A DNA stretch of 64,000 nt from Paludibacter sp. (GTDB taxonomy: Bacteria > Bacteroidota > Bacteroidia > Bacteroidales > Paludibacteraceae). The translations under genes were made by a program, and so were the position numbers. Location of the stretch: positions 34,791 to 98,790 of the forward strand of contig DAIDKM010000002.1 of assembly GCA_027450045.1 (NCBI GenBank). The letters are read 5' to 3'. Below the pieces are notes generated by a model that worked only from the letters and a program-made list of their open reading frames with translations, did not search any database and had not been told where the DNA came from. The stretch's first letter is position 1, and each line of letters begins with the position of its first letter. This document shows positions 1-7,082 of this stretch, piece by piece.

Positions 1-1183
1 TCTTTATATTGCTTACCTCGTTGGGAGTTTTGCCTTCGATGAGTTTGCCTATCGTATTTTTTACGATGTAATCGACAATGTATTGAGGGGTATAATAAAC
101 ACCGCCGGCTTTTCTCACATCCGGTTTTTCTTCAATCTTGGCATGATGGGCAGGGGTAATGTGGATAACTTTTCCAAGAAATTGCTCATAAACACTTCCA
201 AGAATTTCCACTGGTAGAACAGAAAACTCATAAGGACTTTCAGGATAATATAATTCGTTGATAATAGTCTTAATAACCTTATTATCAATGCTAATTACCT
301 TACTAATTGTGTCTTTTCTGAAATCAAATAGGCCTGAATTGTATTTATCGTCCGCTTCGCTGAATATGGCTAACAGGTTTTGATAAAAATCGCCGTGTTT
401 CAAAGCACTTTTTAAGTTGCCGTAAGGTTCAATCCTCCGATCTTCTGCAATGCGTAAGAAAATGAGCCTGTCGATAGTTTGCTGAACAGCAAAATTCATT
501 TCATCTTCATCAAGCTCTTTATTTTTCCAACTGATGCTGGTGGCAAGATAGGTTCTCCACGTGTCAAGCGATTGCAAAAATTCTTTGTCAACGGTAGTAG
601 TCCCTTTCTTATGGGTGTCAGTTTGAATAAACAGGTCGAAACTCCCTTTTAAAACGCGTTCTTTGCTAAATGTTTCCCATAAAAAATCAAATTCTTTCAG
701 GTATTCTGTATAGGTAAGATGCTTGATGCGTGCAACTGACGCTTTGTCGGTTGGCTTTGGTTTTTTGGTACAATCATATACAGAAAACTCTTCAAAATCA
801 GTTATTATGCTGATAGGCAGCTTTGCGCTCCATCCATATCTGCGTACCTGATAGGCAGGTTGTATTTCATCTTTTATTGATATGCTCGGCTTTTTCGCTT
901 CCACAAAAAAGAGTCTTTTGCCTCCCACTAATCGAAATGAATAATCAGGCGCTTTGGTTGCCTTACCCACTTTTACCCTGTCTTCATGAATAACTTCCCG
1001 GTAACTTTCCGCATAACCGTTTTCATTGTCAATATCCCAACCTAAAGCCTTGAAAAATGGATCGATAAAATCACGGCGTGTCATTGTCTCATTATAGTCC
1101 GCCCTTTTGTATGAGTCAAACTGATCTGTAAACCGTTCAACAAGTTCCGAAATCTTCTTGAATGCTGTTTCTTTATTGGTCAT
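1..1183 (-). CDS. Type IIG (Eco57I-like) restriction-modification enzyme, N-terminal part, cut by window edge
   Basis: The minus strand is open from the ATG at 1183 to the window edge (394 codons), so only the 5' part of the gene is visible. Residues about 70-100 look like a PD-(D/E)XK nuclease core: D80 in APDYSF and E95/K97 in FVEAKKP. A helical linker follows. At about residues 359-376 the motif GGVYYTPQYIVDYIV matches the region that opens the N6-adenine methyltransferase domain of type IIG enzymes. By family knowledge one polypeptide would both cleave and methylate DNA; the catalytic NPPY-type motif would lie outside the window. A small ORF lies 56 bp upstream on the same strand. The domain call is fairly sure, the recognition sequence is unknown, and a degraded gene cannot be excluded because the rest is unseen. 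Confidence 0.85.
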   Translation of the reverse strand, partial: MTNKETAFKKISELVERFTDQFDSYKRADYNETMTRRDFIDPFFKALGWDIDNENGYAESYREVIHEDRVKVGKATKAPDYSFRLVGGKRLFFVEAKKPSISIKDEIQPAYQVRRYGWSAKLPISIITDFEEFSVYDCTKKPKPTDKASVARIKHLTYTEYLKEFDFLWETFSKERVLKGSFDLFIQTDTHKKGTTTVDKEFLQSLDTWRTYLATSISWKNKELDEDEMNFAVQQTIDRLIFLRIAEDRRIEPYGNLKSALKHGDFYQNLLAIFSEADDKYNSGLFDFRKDTISKVISIDNKVIKTIINELYYPESPYEFSVLPVEILGSVYEQFLGKVIHITPAHHAKIEEKPDVRKAGGVYYTPQYIVDYIVKNTIGKLIEGKTPNEVSNIK

Positions 1184-1239
1184 GTGGTCATGCTATTACT
1201 CTATTTTATTATCTCATCTGATGAGTGAATACAACCAAA

Positions 1240-1536
1240 TTATTCCTTTTCGACTACAAACATACACATATTTTTCAATAGTCTGCGTTTTTTACCGAAA
1301 ATACATAAAAACACCTCGTAATTTCCCTCGTTTGGTAACTCCAACGCTTCGAATGAAGGAGAACTACACAGATCCACTTTGATGTTTTTTAATGTTTTAT
1401 TACTGAAATATATGATTATCTTTGTGCTTTCATTATTGGCAATTGAGCTACTTTCCCGTTTCCACAAGGAGTATTCCCCTGTCTCACAACATTCATTTCC
1501 ACAGGCTATTTCATCTTTCAACACACGATTCCACAT
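1240..1536 (-). CDS. Small hypothetical protein upstream of the restriction-modification gene
   Basis: A 98-codon frame with an ATG at 1536 preceded by GGAGG five bases upstream, an unusually good Shine-Dalgarno for this genome. The product has no signal peptide or obvious membrane segment. Its composition is protein-like: charged, with beta-type stretches such as KIIIYFSNKTLKNIKVDL and a basic end, GKKRRLLKNM. I do not recognise the family. It runs in the same direction as the restriction-modification gene 56 bp downstream, so it could be an operon partner. The Shine-Dalgarno belongs to an 11-bp repeat array, so the apparent ribosome site could be a by-product of the repeats. Reality of the gene is uncertain. 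Confidence 0.4.
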   Translation of the reverse strand: MWNRVLKDEIACGNECCETGEYSLWKRESSSIANNESTKIIIYFSNKTLKNIKVDLCSSPSFEALELPNEGNYEVFLCIFGKKRRLLKNMCMFVVEKE

Positions 1537-1541
1537 TTGAT

Positions 1542-1618
1542 CCTCCGGGGTAACTCCGAGGTAGCTCCGACCCTCCTCCTATCCACCTCCTATGCAACTC
1601 CTATCTTCCTCCTATCAT
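1542..1618 (-). repeat. Seven degenerate 11-bp tandem repeats carrying GGAG
   Basis: Exactly 77 bp can be cut into seven 11-bp units. The four distal units (1575-1618) are nearly identical, with plus-strand form CCTCCTATCCA, CCTCCTATGCA, ACTCCTATCTT and CCTCCTATCAT. The three proximal units keep only the CTCC core. On the minus strand each unit presents GGAG or TAGGAGG in the same phase, and the last one sits five bases before the ATG at 1536. The period is close to one helical turn. Confidence 0.8.
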
Positions 1619-2034
1619 AACCCTGTATTCCATTCTTAATTCTGTGTCAATTCTTTCTTGAAGGGCCATGGCATTATTATTAATTAAACAGATTTATTTT
1701 GCTAAATAAATAAAATCACAACAGTCATATTGGCTCAAAATGCCATTTATCAACAAAAGAGTCAACTATAGGCACTAACTGGCCTAAATCACTTTTTGTT
1801 TTATCGAAATCGACAATCACGCTGTGTCGTTTGCCATAACACTCCTTTTGTCAATGAATTGCCAGATTTCTTCATCGCTTACACAAAGCGAATGCCTGCA
1901 TTGAGATTGCTGCACGAGATTGAACAGCAGCAAACAACATTCCTTGAAAACACAACCAGAAAAGGAACACCAAACGTCGAAGAAATGTCTTCGTAACCGC
2001 TCTTTCTTCTATTTCAACACAGGAATAACCACAA
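1619..2034. other. Intergenic stretch with no supported gene
   Basis: About 415 bp between the repeat array and the frr terminator. Short open frames on both strands lack plausible starts or protein-like composition. No tRNA, promoter pair or mobile-element end was recognised here. Confidence 0.5.
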
Positions 2035-2071
2035 AAAAAGGAGGTTGCAAGCAATCCTCCTTTTTCTATTT
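2035..2071 (-). terminator. Intrinsic terminator after frr
   Basis: AAAAAGGAGGTTGC (2035-2048) pairs with GCAATCCTCCTTTTT, with one bulged base and a very short loop. T and A tracts on both sides let it act in either direction. It lies 20-55 bp beyond the frr stop codon at 2090. Confidence 0.75.
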
Positions 2072-2089
2072 TTTGAGTGACAGACAGCG

Positions 2090-2650
2090 TCAAACCGTCA
2101 TAATCTCTTTTTCTTTGGCGGCTAACATTTCGTCCACTTTCTTGATAAACTTATCGTGTATCTTTTGAGCATCATTTTCAGCTTCCTTTCCTTCATCTTC
2201 AGCAAGACCATCTTTGATGGCTTTTTTAAGTAAATCCATCGCATCGCGTCGAGCGTTACGGACACTCACTTTTGCCTCTTCGGCTTCATGTTTGGCTTGT
2301 TTCACCAACTGTTTTCTGCGTTCTTCTGTCACAGGAGGAATCGACAACCGGATAACTTCACCATTGTTGACGGGTGTAATGCCGACATCAGATGCCATGA
2401 TCGTTTTTTCAATGACACTGATCATCGCTTTCTCCCACGGCTGAATCGTTATGGTCTTTGCATCGGGTGTGGTCACCGTAGCTACTCCACTAATTGGCAC
2501 ATGGTTGCCATAATATTCCACATGCAATCCATCTAAGATTCGGGGATTGGCTTTGCCGGCACGAATATGCGCAAATGTTTCATCTAAGAAACTCAGGGTA
2601 GTTGCCATTTTGTCTTCAGCAGACTTCAAAATTTGTTTTACATCTGTCAT
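2090..2650 (-). CDS. frr: Ribosome recycling factor
   Basis: This 186-residue cytoplasmic protein has the usual RRF length. With EF-G it splits post-termination ribosomes so that subunits can be reused. Family signatures are visible: HIRAGKANPRILDGLHVEYYG near the N-terminus (first helix and turn), the ITIQPWEK strand, NNGEVIRLSIPPVTEERRKQLVKQAK in the hinge region (about residues 95-120), then a long amphipathic helix rich in Lys and Glu. It reads in the same direction as dapA, 91 bp downstream of the dapA stop, and ends at a strong terminator. The usual neighbour pyrH is not beside it here. The call is secure. Confidence 0.97.
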   Translation of the reverse strand: MTDVKQILKSAEDKMATTLSFLDETFAHIRAGKANPRILDGLHVEYYGNHVPISGVATVTTPDAKTITIQPWEKAMISVIEKTIMASDVGITPVNNGEVIRLSIPPVTEERRKQLVKQAKHEAEEAKVSVRNARRDAMDLLKKAIKDGLAEDEGKEAENDAQKIHDKFIKKVDEMLAAKEKEIMTV

Positions 2651-2741
2651 AACCTCTATTTTATGGAGTTGATTAATAGGTGTATTTTGTACTCGAGTTA
2701 GTTGAAAAAGAAACTGATAAAGCGTTTGAGGTGTTATTCCT

Positions 2742-3635
2742 TCAGCATTTAATGCTAAGTTGGTTCAGCACCGTCCGTATCTTTTCAAAAGTAGTAATGG
2801 TGGTTGGCACTAATGGAAGGCGTAATTTATTATCAATCATACCCATCACAGACAATATACTTTTAACGCCAGCCGGATTCCCATCCACAAATAACAAGGT
2901 AATCAGCTCGGTGAATCTATGATGTATTTCGCGGGCTGCCTCGTACTGACCATTTAATGCTAATCGCACCATGCGGCTGAACTCATAAGGAAAAGCATTC
3001 CCGATAACTGAAATTACGCCCACCGCACCTAATGTAATGAGAGGAAATGTGATGCCGTCGTCGCCGGAGATAACTACGAAACTTTCCGGTTTATTCTTAA
3101 TAATATCATCGATTTGTGGGAATATACCCGAAGCTTCCTTCACTGCTACGATGTTCTTAAAGTCATTTGCCAAACGGAGCGTTGTTGCAGCCGACATATT
3201 GACGCCTGTTCTTCCCGGCACATTGTACAAGATGATTGGTAGTTTAGATGCCAGAGCAATGGCTCTGAAATGCTGATAAAGGCCCTCTTGGGATGGTTTG
3301 TTGTAATATGGAGTAACAGATAAAATAGCATCGACTCCCTTTAAATCCTGATGCATGACTTTTTCAACAACTGCTTGTGTGTTGTTTCCGCCAATGCCCA
3401 GTACAATGGGTAATCGCCCTGCATTCACAGAAATAACAAAGCGTGTAATAGCATCTTTTTCTTCTTCTGTCAAGGTAGCCGTTTCTGCAGTAGTACCGCA
3501 AACTACCAGATAATCAGTTCCATTTTTAATTTGATACTCTACCAAGCGCTGTAAAGCATCAAAATCGACTGATTCATCCTCTTTAAAAGGGGTTATCAGG
3601 GCAACACCCATCCCTGTGAATGTACTTTTCGTCAT
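2742..3635 (-). CDS. dapA: 4-hydroxy-tetrahydrodipicolinate synthase
   Basis: DapA condenses pyruvate with aspartate semialdehyde in the diaminopimelate/lysine pathway, which feeds peptidoglycan synthesis. The 297-residue TIM-barrel shows the expected elements: GTTAE (T48/T49), Y110 in the TPYYNKPSQEGLYQHF segment, YNVPGRTG (Y137, R142) and the Schiff-base lysine K166 in AVKEASG. The length is normal. A possible TAnnTTTG box on the minus strand lies at 3658-3665, 23 bp upstream of the start. The gene is followed by frr, but the 91-bp gap leaves co-transcription open. Confidence 0.97.
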   Translation of the reverse strand: MTKSTFTGMGVALITPFKEDESVDFDALQRLVEYQIKNGTDYLVVCGTTAETATLTEEEKDAITRFVISVNAGRLPIVLGIGGNNTQAVVEKVMHQDLKGVDAILSVTPYYNKPSQEGLYQHFRAIALASKLPIILYNVPGRTGVNMSAATTLRLANDFKNIVAVKEASGIFPQIDDIIKNKPESFVVISGDDGITFPLITLGAVGVISVIGNAFPYEFSRMVRLALNGQYEAAREIHHRFTELITLLFVDGNPAGVKSILSVMGMIDNKLRLPLVPTTITTFEKIRTVLNQLSIKC

Positions 3636-3657
3636 AGGTATGCATCAAAACAAAGTG

Positions 3658-3665
3658 CAAATGTA
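3658..3665 (-). promoter_or_regulatory. Putative -7 box for dapA
   Basis: CAAATGTA on the plus strand reads TACATTTG on the minus strand, matching the Bacteroidota consensus TAnnTTTG, 22 bases before the dapA ATG at 3635. No well-spaced -33 TTG is evident, so confidence is moderate. Confidence 0.45.
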
Positions 3666-3857
3666 CACTTTTTTTTGACTAAACAGACAATCAAAAAGAG
3701 ATATTTGCAGGCAGTTCTTGCTATCGCTGACCCTGTTTGCCTCTTTCCGCACCAACAGAACTGGGCGCAGAGTTTAAACGATAGTCATACAAAATTGCAT
3801 GACCTACAGGCTATTAAAATGGCTTATTACCTCAACGGAATGTATTAAAAAAAAATG

Positions 3858-3865
3858 TACCTTTG
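3858..3865 (+). promoter_or_regulatory. Putative -7 box for cysS
   Basis: TACCTTTG fits TAnnTTTG and lies 38 bp before the ATG at 3904. It falls inside a longer open frame that begins at 3799, which argues that translation starts at 3904. Confidence 0.5.
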
Positions 3866-3903
3866 TTCTTTCTATTGACACCATTCAAACAGCATTTCTC
3901 GTT

Positions 3904-5373
3904 ATGGAGGACAAATTATTTATATATAACACATTAGGAAGAAAGAAAGAGTTATTTAAACCCATTCACTCGCCTCACGTCGGGCTTTACGTATGCGGCC
4001 CCACCGTGTATGGAGATGCTCATTTAGGACACGCCCGACCCGCCATCACGTTTGATTTATTGTTTCGTTACCTGACACATCATGGATACAAAGTGCGCTA
4101 TGTCAGAAACATAACCGATGTAGGACATTTGGAGAATGACGCTGACGAAGGAGAAGATAAGATTGGGAAAAAAGCACGTGTTGAACAATTGGAGCCAATG
4201 GAAGTCGTGCAATACTACACCAACCGGTACCATAATTCCATGAACGCTCTTAATGTATTACCTCCTAGTATCGAACCTCATGCTTCAGGTCACATTATTG
4301 AGCAAATCGAGTTTGTGAAAAAGATATTGAATACTGGGTTGGCTTATGAAAGCGAAGGATCGATCTATTTTGATGTGGAAAAATACAATCAACACCACCA
4401 TTACGGGAAACTTTCAGGGCGAAACATCGACGAACTCATGGACTCGACCCGAAGCCTCGAAGGACAGCAAGAAAAACGACGCCCAATTGATTTTGCATTA
4501 TGGAAAAAGGCCAATCCCGAACACCTGATGCACTGGCCATCGCCATGGAGCGAAGGATTCCCGGGTTGGCATCTGGAATGCTCCGCAATGGGGACCAAAT
4601 ACCTTGGAGAAACATTCGACATACACGGAGGTGGCATGGATTTAATGTTCCCGCATCACGAATGTGAAATCGCTCAATCGACGGCAGCATTAGGCCACGA
4701 GTCTGTTAACTATTGGATGCACAACAATATGATTACCATCAATGGACAAAAGATGGGAAAATCACTTGGCAATTTTATCACGTTAGAAGAACTGTTCACC
4801 GGATCGCATCCACTATTGAAACAAGCGTTTTCGCCAATGAGTATTCGATTCTTTATTTTACAGGCACATTATCGCAGCACGCTCGACTTTAGCAACGAAG
4901 CGCTGCAAGCAAGCAGTAAAGGATTTTCGCGCCTGATGGACGGATACCAACGATTACAAAAACTAACGCCAGGCACCAGTTCTACTGTGGATGTAGCCAA
5001 TTTACGACAACGATGCGAAGAGGCCATGAATGATGATTTGAATAGTCCGATAGTGATTGCTCACCTGTTTGATGCGATAAAAGCCATCAATGCTGTGCAC
5101 GACGGCCTCGCAACAATATCGGCAAATGATCTGGCGGAATTAAAAGCTACCATGAAAGATTTTGTGGAAGATATTCTCGGGCTGCAAACAAATCAACTTG
5201 CCAATGATGAAACAACAGATGCATACCACAAAGCAATTGACTTATTGCTCAACCTACGAATGGAAGCCAAAGTCAAAAAGGATTGGGAAACTGCCGATCA
5301 CATACGTAACCAACTCACCGCATTAGGATTTGAAGTTAAGGATACAAAAGATGGCTTCGAGTGGAAACTTTAA
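3904..5373 (+). CDS. cysS: Cysteinyl-tRNA synthetase
   Basis: This class I enzyme charges tRNA-Cys. The frame is open from 3799, but the ATG at 3904 gives a 489-residue protein of normal length beginning [16 protein letters not shown], a typical start for the phylum, and a promoter-like box lies just upstream of it. Counting from there: zinc ligands C31 (VCGPTVYG), C226 (WHLECSAM), H251 and E255 (PHHECE); HIGH motif as HLGH at 40-43; KMSKS motif as KMGKS at 283-287. The spacing of the zinc ligands matches the E. coli enzyme. The DALR-type anticodon-binding helices fill the C-terminus. It stands alone, with about 220 bp before the next gene. Confidence 0.97.
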   Translation: MEDKLFIYNTLGRKKELFKPIHSPHVGLYVCGPTVYGDAHLGHARPAITFDLLFRYLTHHGYKVRYVRNITDVGHLENDADEGEDKIGKKARVEQLEPMEVVQYYTNRYHNSMNALNVLPPSIEPHASGHIIEQIEFVKKILNTGLAYESEGSIYFDVEKYNQHHHYGKLSGRNIDELMDSTRSLEGQQEKRRPIDFALWKKANPEHLMHWPSPWSEGFPGWHLECSAMGTKYLGETFDIHGGGMDLMFPHHECEIAQSTAALGHESVNYWMHNNMITINGQKMGKSLGNFITLEELFTGSHPLLKQAFSPMSIRFFILQAHYRSTLDFSNEALQASSKGFSRLMDGYQRLQKLTPGTSSTVDVANLRQRCEEAMNDDLNSPIVIAHLFDAIKAINAVHDGLATISANDLAELKATMKDFVEDILGLQTNQLANDETTDAYHKAIDLLLNLRMEAKVKKDWETADHIRNQLTALGFEVKDTKDGFEWKL

Positions 5374-5516
5374 ATGCTCCATTTTGAAAAAGCTAAAGAA
5401 CATGAGACCAATTCATTTATCTGAATAGACACAACAAAGGGTCATTACGTCTGTGATTTTATGTTAAATATTTCTTGAAAAGAAATTGTATCTCACGGCG
5501 ATAGGAAGATAATTGC

Positions 5517-5524
5517 TACTTTTG
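5517..5524 (+). promoter_or_regulatory. Putative -7 box for the envelope gene block
   Basis: TACTTTTG matches TAnnTTTG, 75 bp upstream of the ATG at 5599. A matching -33 element is not clear. Confidence 0.4.
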
Positions 5525-5598
5525 TAGTCAATTTTTTGCCTCAGACTCTTTAGATAGATATAAACAGTAATACAAACAGAGACTGATACATCAATAAA

Positions 5599-6270
5599 AT
5601 GGTTCAAAAAACAATTGTTTTTGTTTTTGTTTTGTTTCTATTTTTAGGTCAAGACATTCGTGCCCAAGCATTTGAACACACTATTGAAATTGGGCCTACT
5701 ATAGGTTCTTCTTTTTATCTTGGAGATGCAAATGGCACGTGGTTTAAAAATAGCCAAATGACATTTGGAGGTGTAATTCGCTATCCGTTAAACACTCGCT
5801 TTGCGGTAAGTGTAGAGGCATTAACAGGCAAATTTGCAGGACAATACATGGATCAAAGCGAAGGGAGCCAACAATCATTTAAGAATCCCTTTTTCTTTAC
5901 GAGCGCACATTTAGAATTTAATTTTTTCTCTTATGACTCATACGATGTGACACTAGAAAGCTCAACCATCAATCCTTATATTCTTGGTGGGCTAGGTATT
6001 GTTTCCTATCAATCGGCAACACCAGTATTGAGCGGAGGGTTAGGTATCAAATTCAAATTAAGTAATCGGTTGGATTTGAATTGTCAATGGACAATGAATA
6101 AAGCATTTGCAGATGATCTTGAGGGGGTTGGTGAATTAAATAATCCTTACAAATTAAATAAATCATCATTTCTTAATAACGACTATTTCTCGGCACTAAC
6201 TATATCACTTACTTTTGCCTTCTACACACAACGTTGTCCATGTAGAACAGGCATATTACAAGGTTTTTAG
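5599..6270 (+). CDS. Outer-membrane beta-barrel protein, DUF6089-like
   Basis: A 223-residue protein with a signal peptide (hydrophobic residues 4-17, cleavage probably after the Ala-Gln near residue 23). It consists of alternating amphipathic strands typical of a small outer-membrane barrel, with a glycine-rich INPYILGGLGIVSY segment and an Asn/Leu-rich late loop. In Bacteroidota a DUF6089 protein regularly stands directly before uppS and bamA, and that order is seen here (12 bp to uppS). The family assignment therefore rests on both fold and context. Its exact function is unknown; a role in outer-membrane assembly or envelope structure is inference. The cysteine-containing tail QRCPCRTG is unusual for a barrel protein. 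Confidence 0.8.
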   Translation: MVQKTIVFVFVLFLFLGQDIRAQAFEHTIEIGPTIGSSFYLGDANGTWFKNSQMTFGGVIRYPLNTRFAVSVEALTGKFAGQYMDQSEGSQQSFKNPFFFTSAHLEFNFFSYDSYDVTLESSTINPYILGGLGIVSYQSATPVLSGGLGIKFKLSNRLDLNCQWTMNKAFADDLEGVGELNNPYKLNKSSFLNNDYFSALTISLTFAFYTQRCPCRTGILQGF

Positions 6271-6282
6271 TAAAATCAACAA

Positions 6283-7035
6283 ATGGAAAATTCGTTGCTT
6301 CATCAAATTGAAAAAACAAGATTACCTCGTCATGTAGCAGTGATTATGGATGGCAATGGCAGATGGGCAACCCAACAAGGATTCAACCGCGTTTATGGCC
6401 ATAATGAAGCATTGAAAGCAGTACGCGAAATTACTGAGACCGCTTCAGAATTGGGAATACAATTCCTCACTTTATACACATTTTCCATCGAAAATTGGGG
6501 CAGACCCAGCGACGAGATAGCCGCTCTCATGGAGTTGTTAGCCAGTGCGATTGAAAAAGAGACACCTTCGCTTCACAAAAATAATGTCAGACTTTTAGCT
6601 ATCGGAGAAGAAGAACGCTTGCCCGAGACAGCTCGTAAAAAGCTGGATGCCTCAATGGCGCTGACTGCCAACAATAAAGGGCTAACGTTAGTACTGGCGC
6701 TCAGCTATTCATCTCGATGGGAAATCATTCATGCAACACAAAAGATATGTCAAGATGTGCTTAATGGCGCTTTAACCGTTGATTCGATCAATGATCAGGT
6801 ATTTGAAAATCACTTGACAACCAAAGGTATTCCTGATCCTGATCTATTGATTCGCACAAGCGGGGAGCTGCGCATCAGTAACTTTTTATTATGGCAATTA
6901 GCCTATGCAGAGCTATATTTTACAGAAACACTTTGGCCTGATTTTAAGAAAGAAGATTTCTACAAAGCCATATATGAATACCAAACCCGAGAACGCAGGT
7001 TTGGTAAAACCGGAGAGCAACTAAAAACTCATTGA
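6283..7035 (+). CDS. uppS: Isoprenyl transferase (undecaprenyl diphosphate synthase)
   Basis: UppS adds isopentenyl units in cis to farnesyl diphosphate to make the C55 lipid carrier for peptidoglycan and polysaccharide precursors. The 250-residue protein shows all family blocks: MDGNGRWA with catalytic D23, TLYTFSIENWGRP, the central ALSYSSRWEI segment, and RTSGELRISNFLLWQLAYAE with the downstream TLWPDF. Length and start are normal. It lies 12 bp after the DUF6089-like gene and 47 bp before bamA, an arrangement conserved in the phylum, so co-transcription is likely. Confidence 0.97.
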   Translation: MENSLLHQIEKTRLPRHVAVIMDGNGRWATQQGFNRVYGHNEALKAVREITETASELGIQFLTLYTFSIENWGRPSDEIAALMELLASAIEKETPSLHKNNVRLLAIGEEERLPETARKKLDASMALTANNKGLTLVLALSYSSRWEIIHATQKICQDVLNGALTVDSINDQVFENHLTTKGIPDPDLLIRTSGELRISNFLLWQLAYAELYFTETLWPDFKKEDFYKAIYEYQTRERRFGKTGEQLKTH

Positions 7036-7082
7036 CCTCTTTTCAAGAGATCTTCACATGCCCACTCATCTAAAAACAGCTT

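Noticed and set aside
1542..1618. CRISPR array
   Set aside because: Units are 11 bp with no spacers; neither this nor the 21-bp and 23-bp arrays have the repeat-spacer layout, and no cas genes are present.
1796..2093. Short open frames on both strands between the restriction-modification locus and frr
   Set aside because: No promoter, no convincing start and no protein-like pattern; one runs straight through the frr terminator.
3799..3903. N-terminal extension of cysS
   Set aside because: The extra 35 codons are not like other CysS proteins and contain a promoter-like TACCTTTG, so they are probably untranslated.
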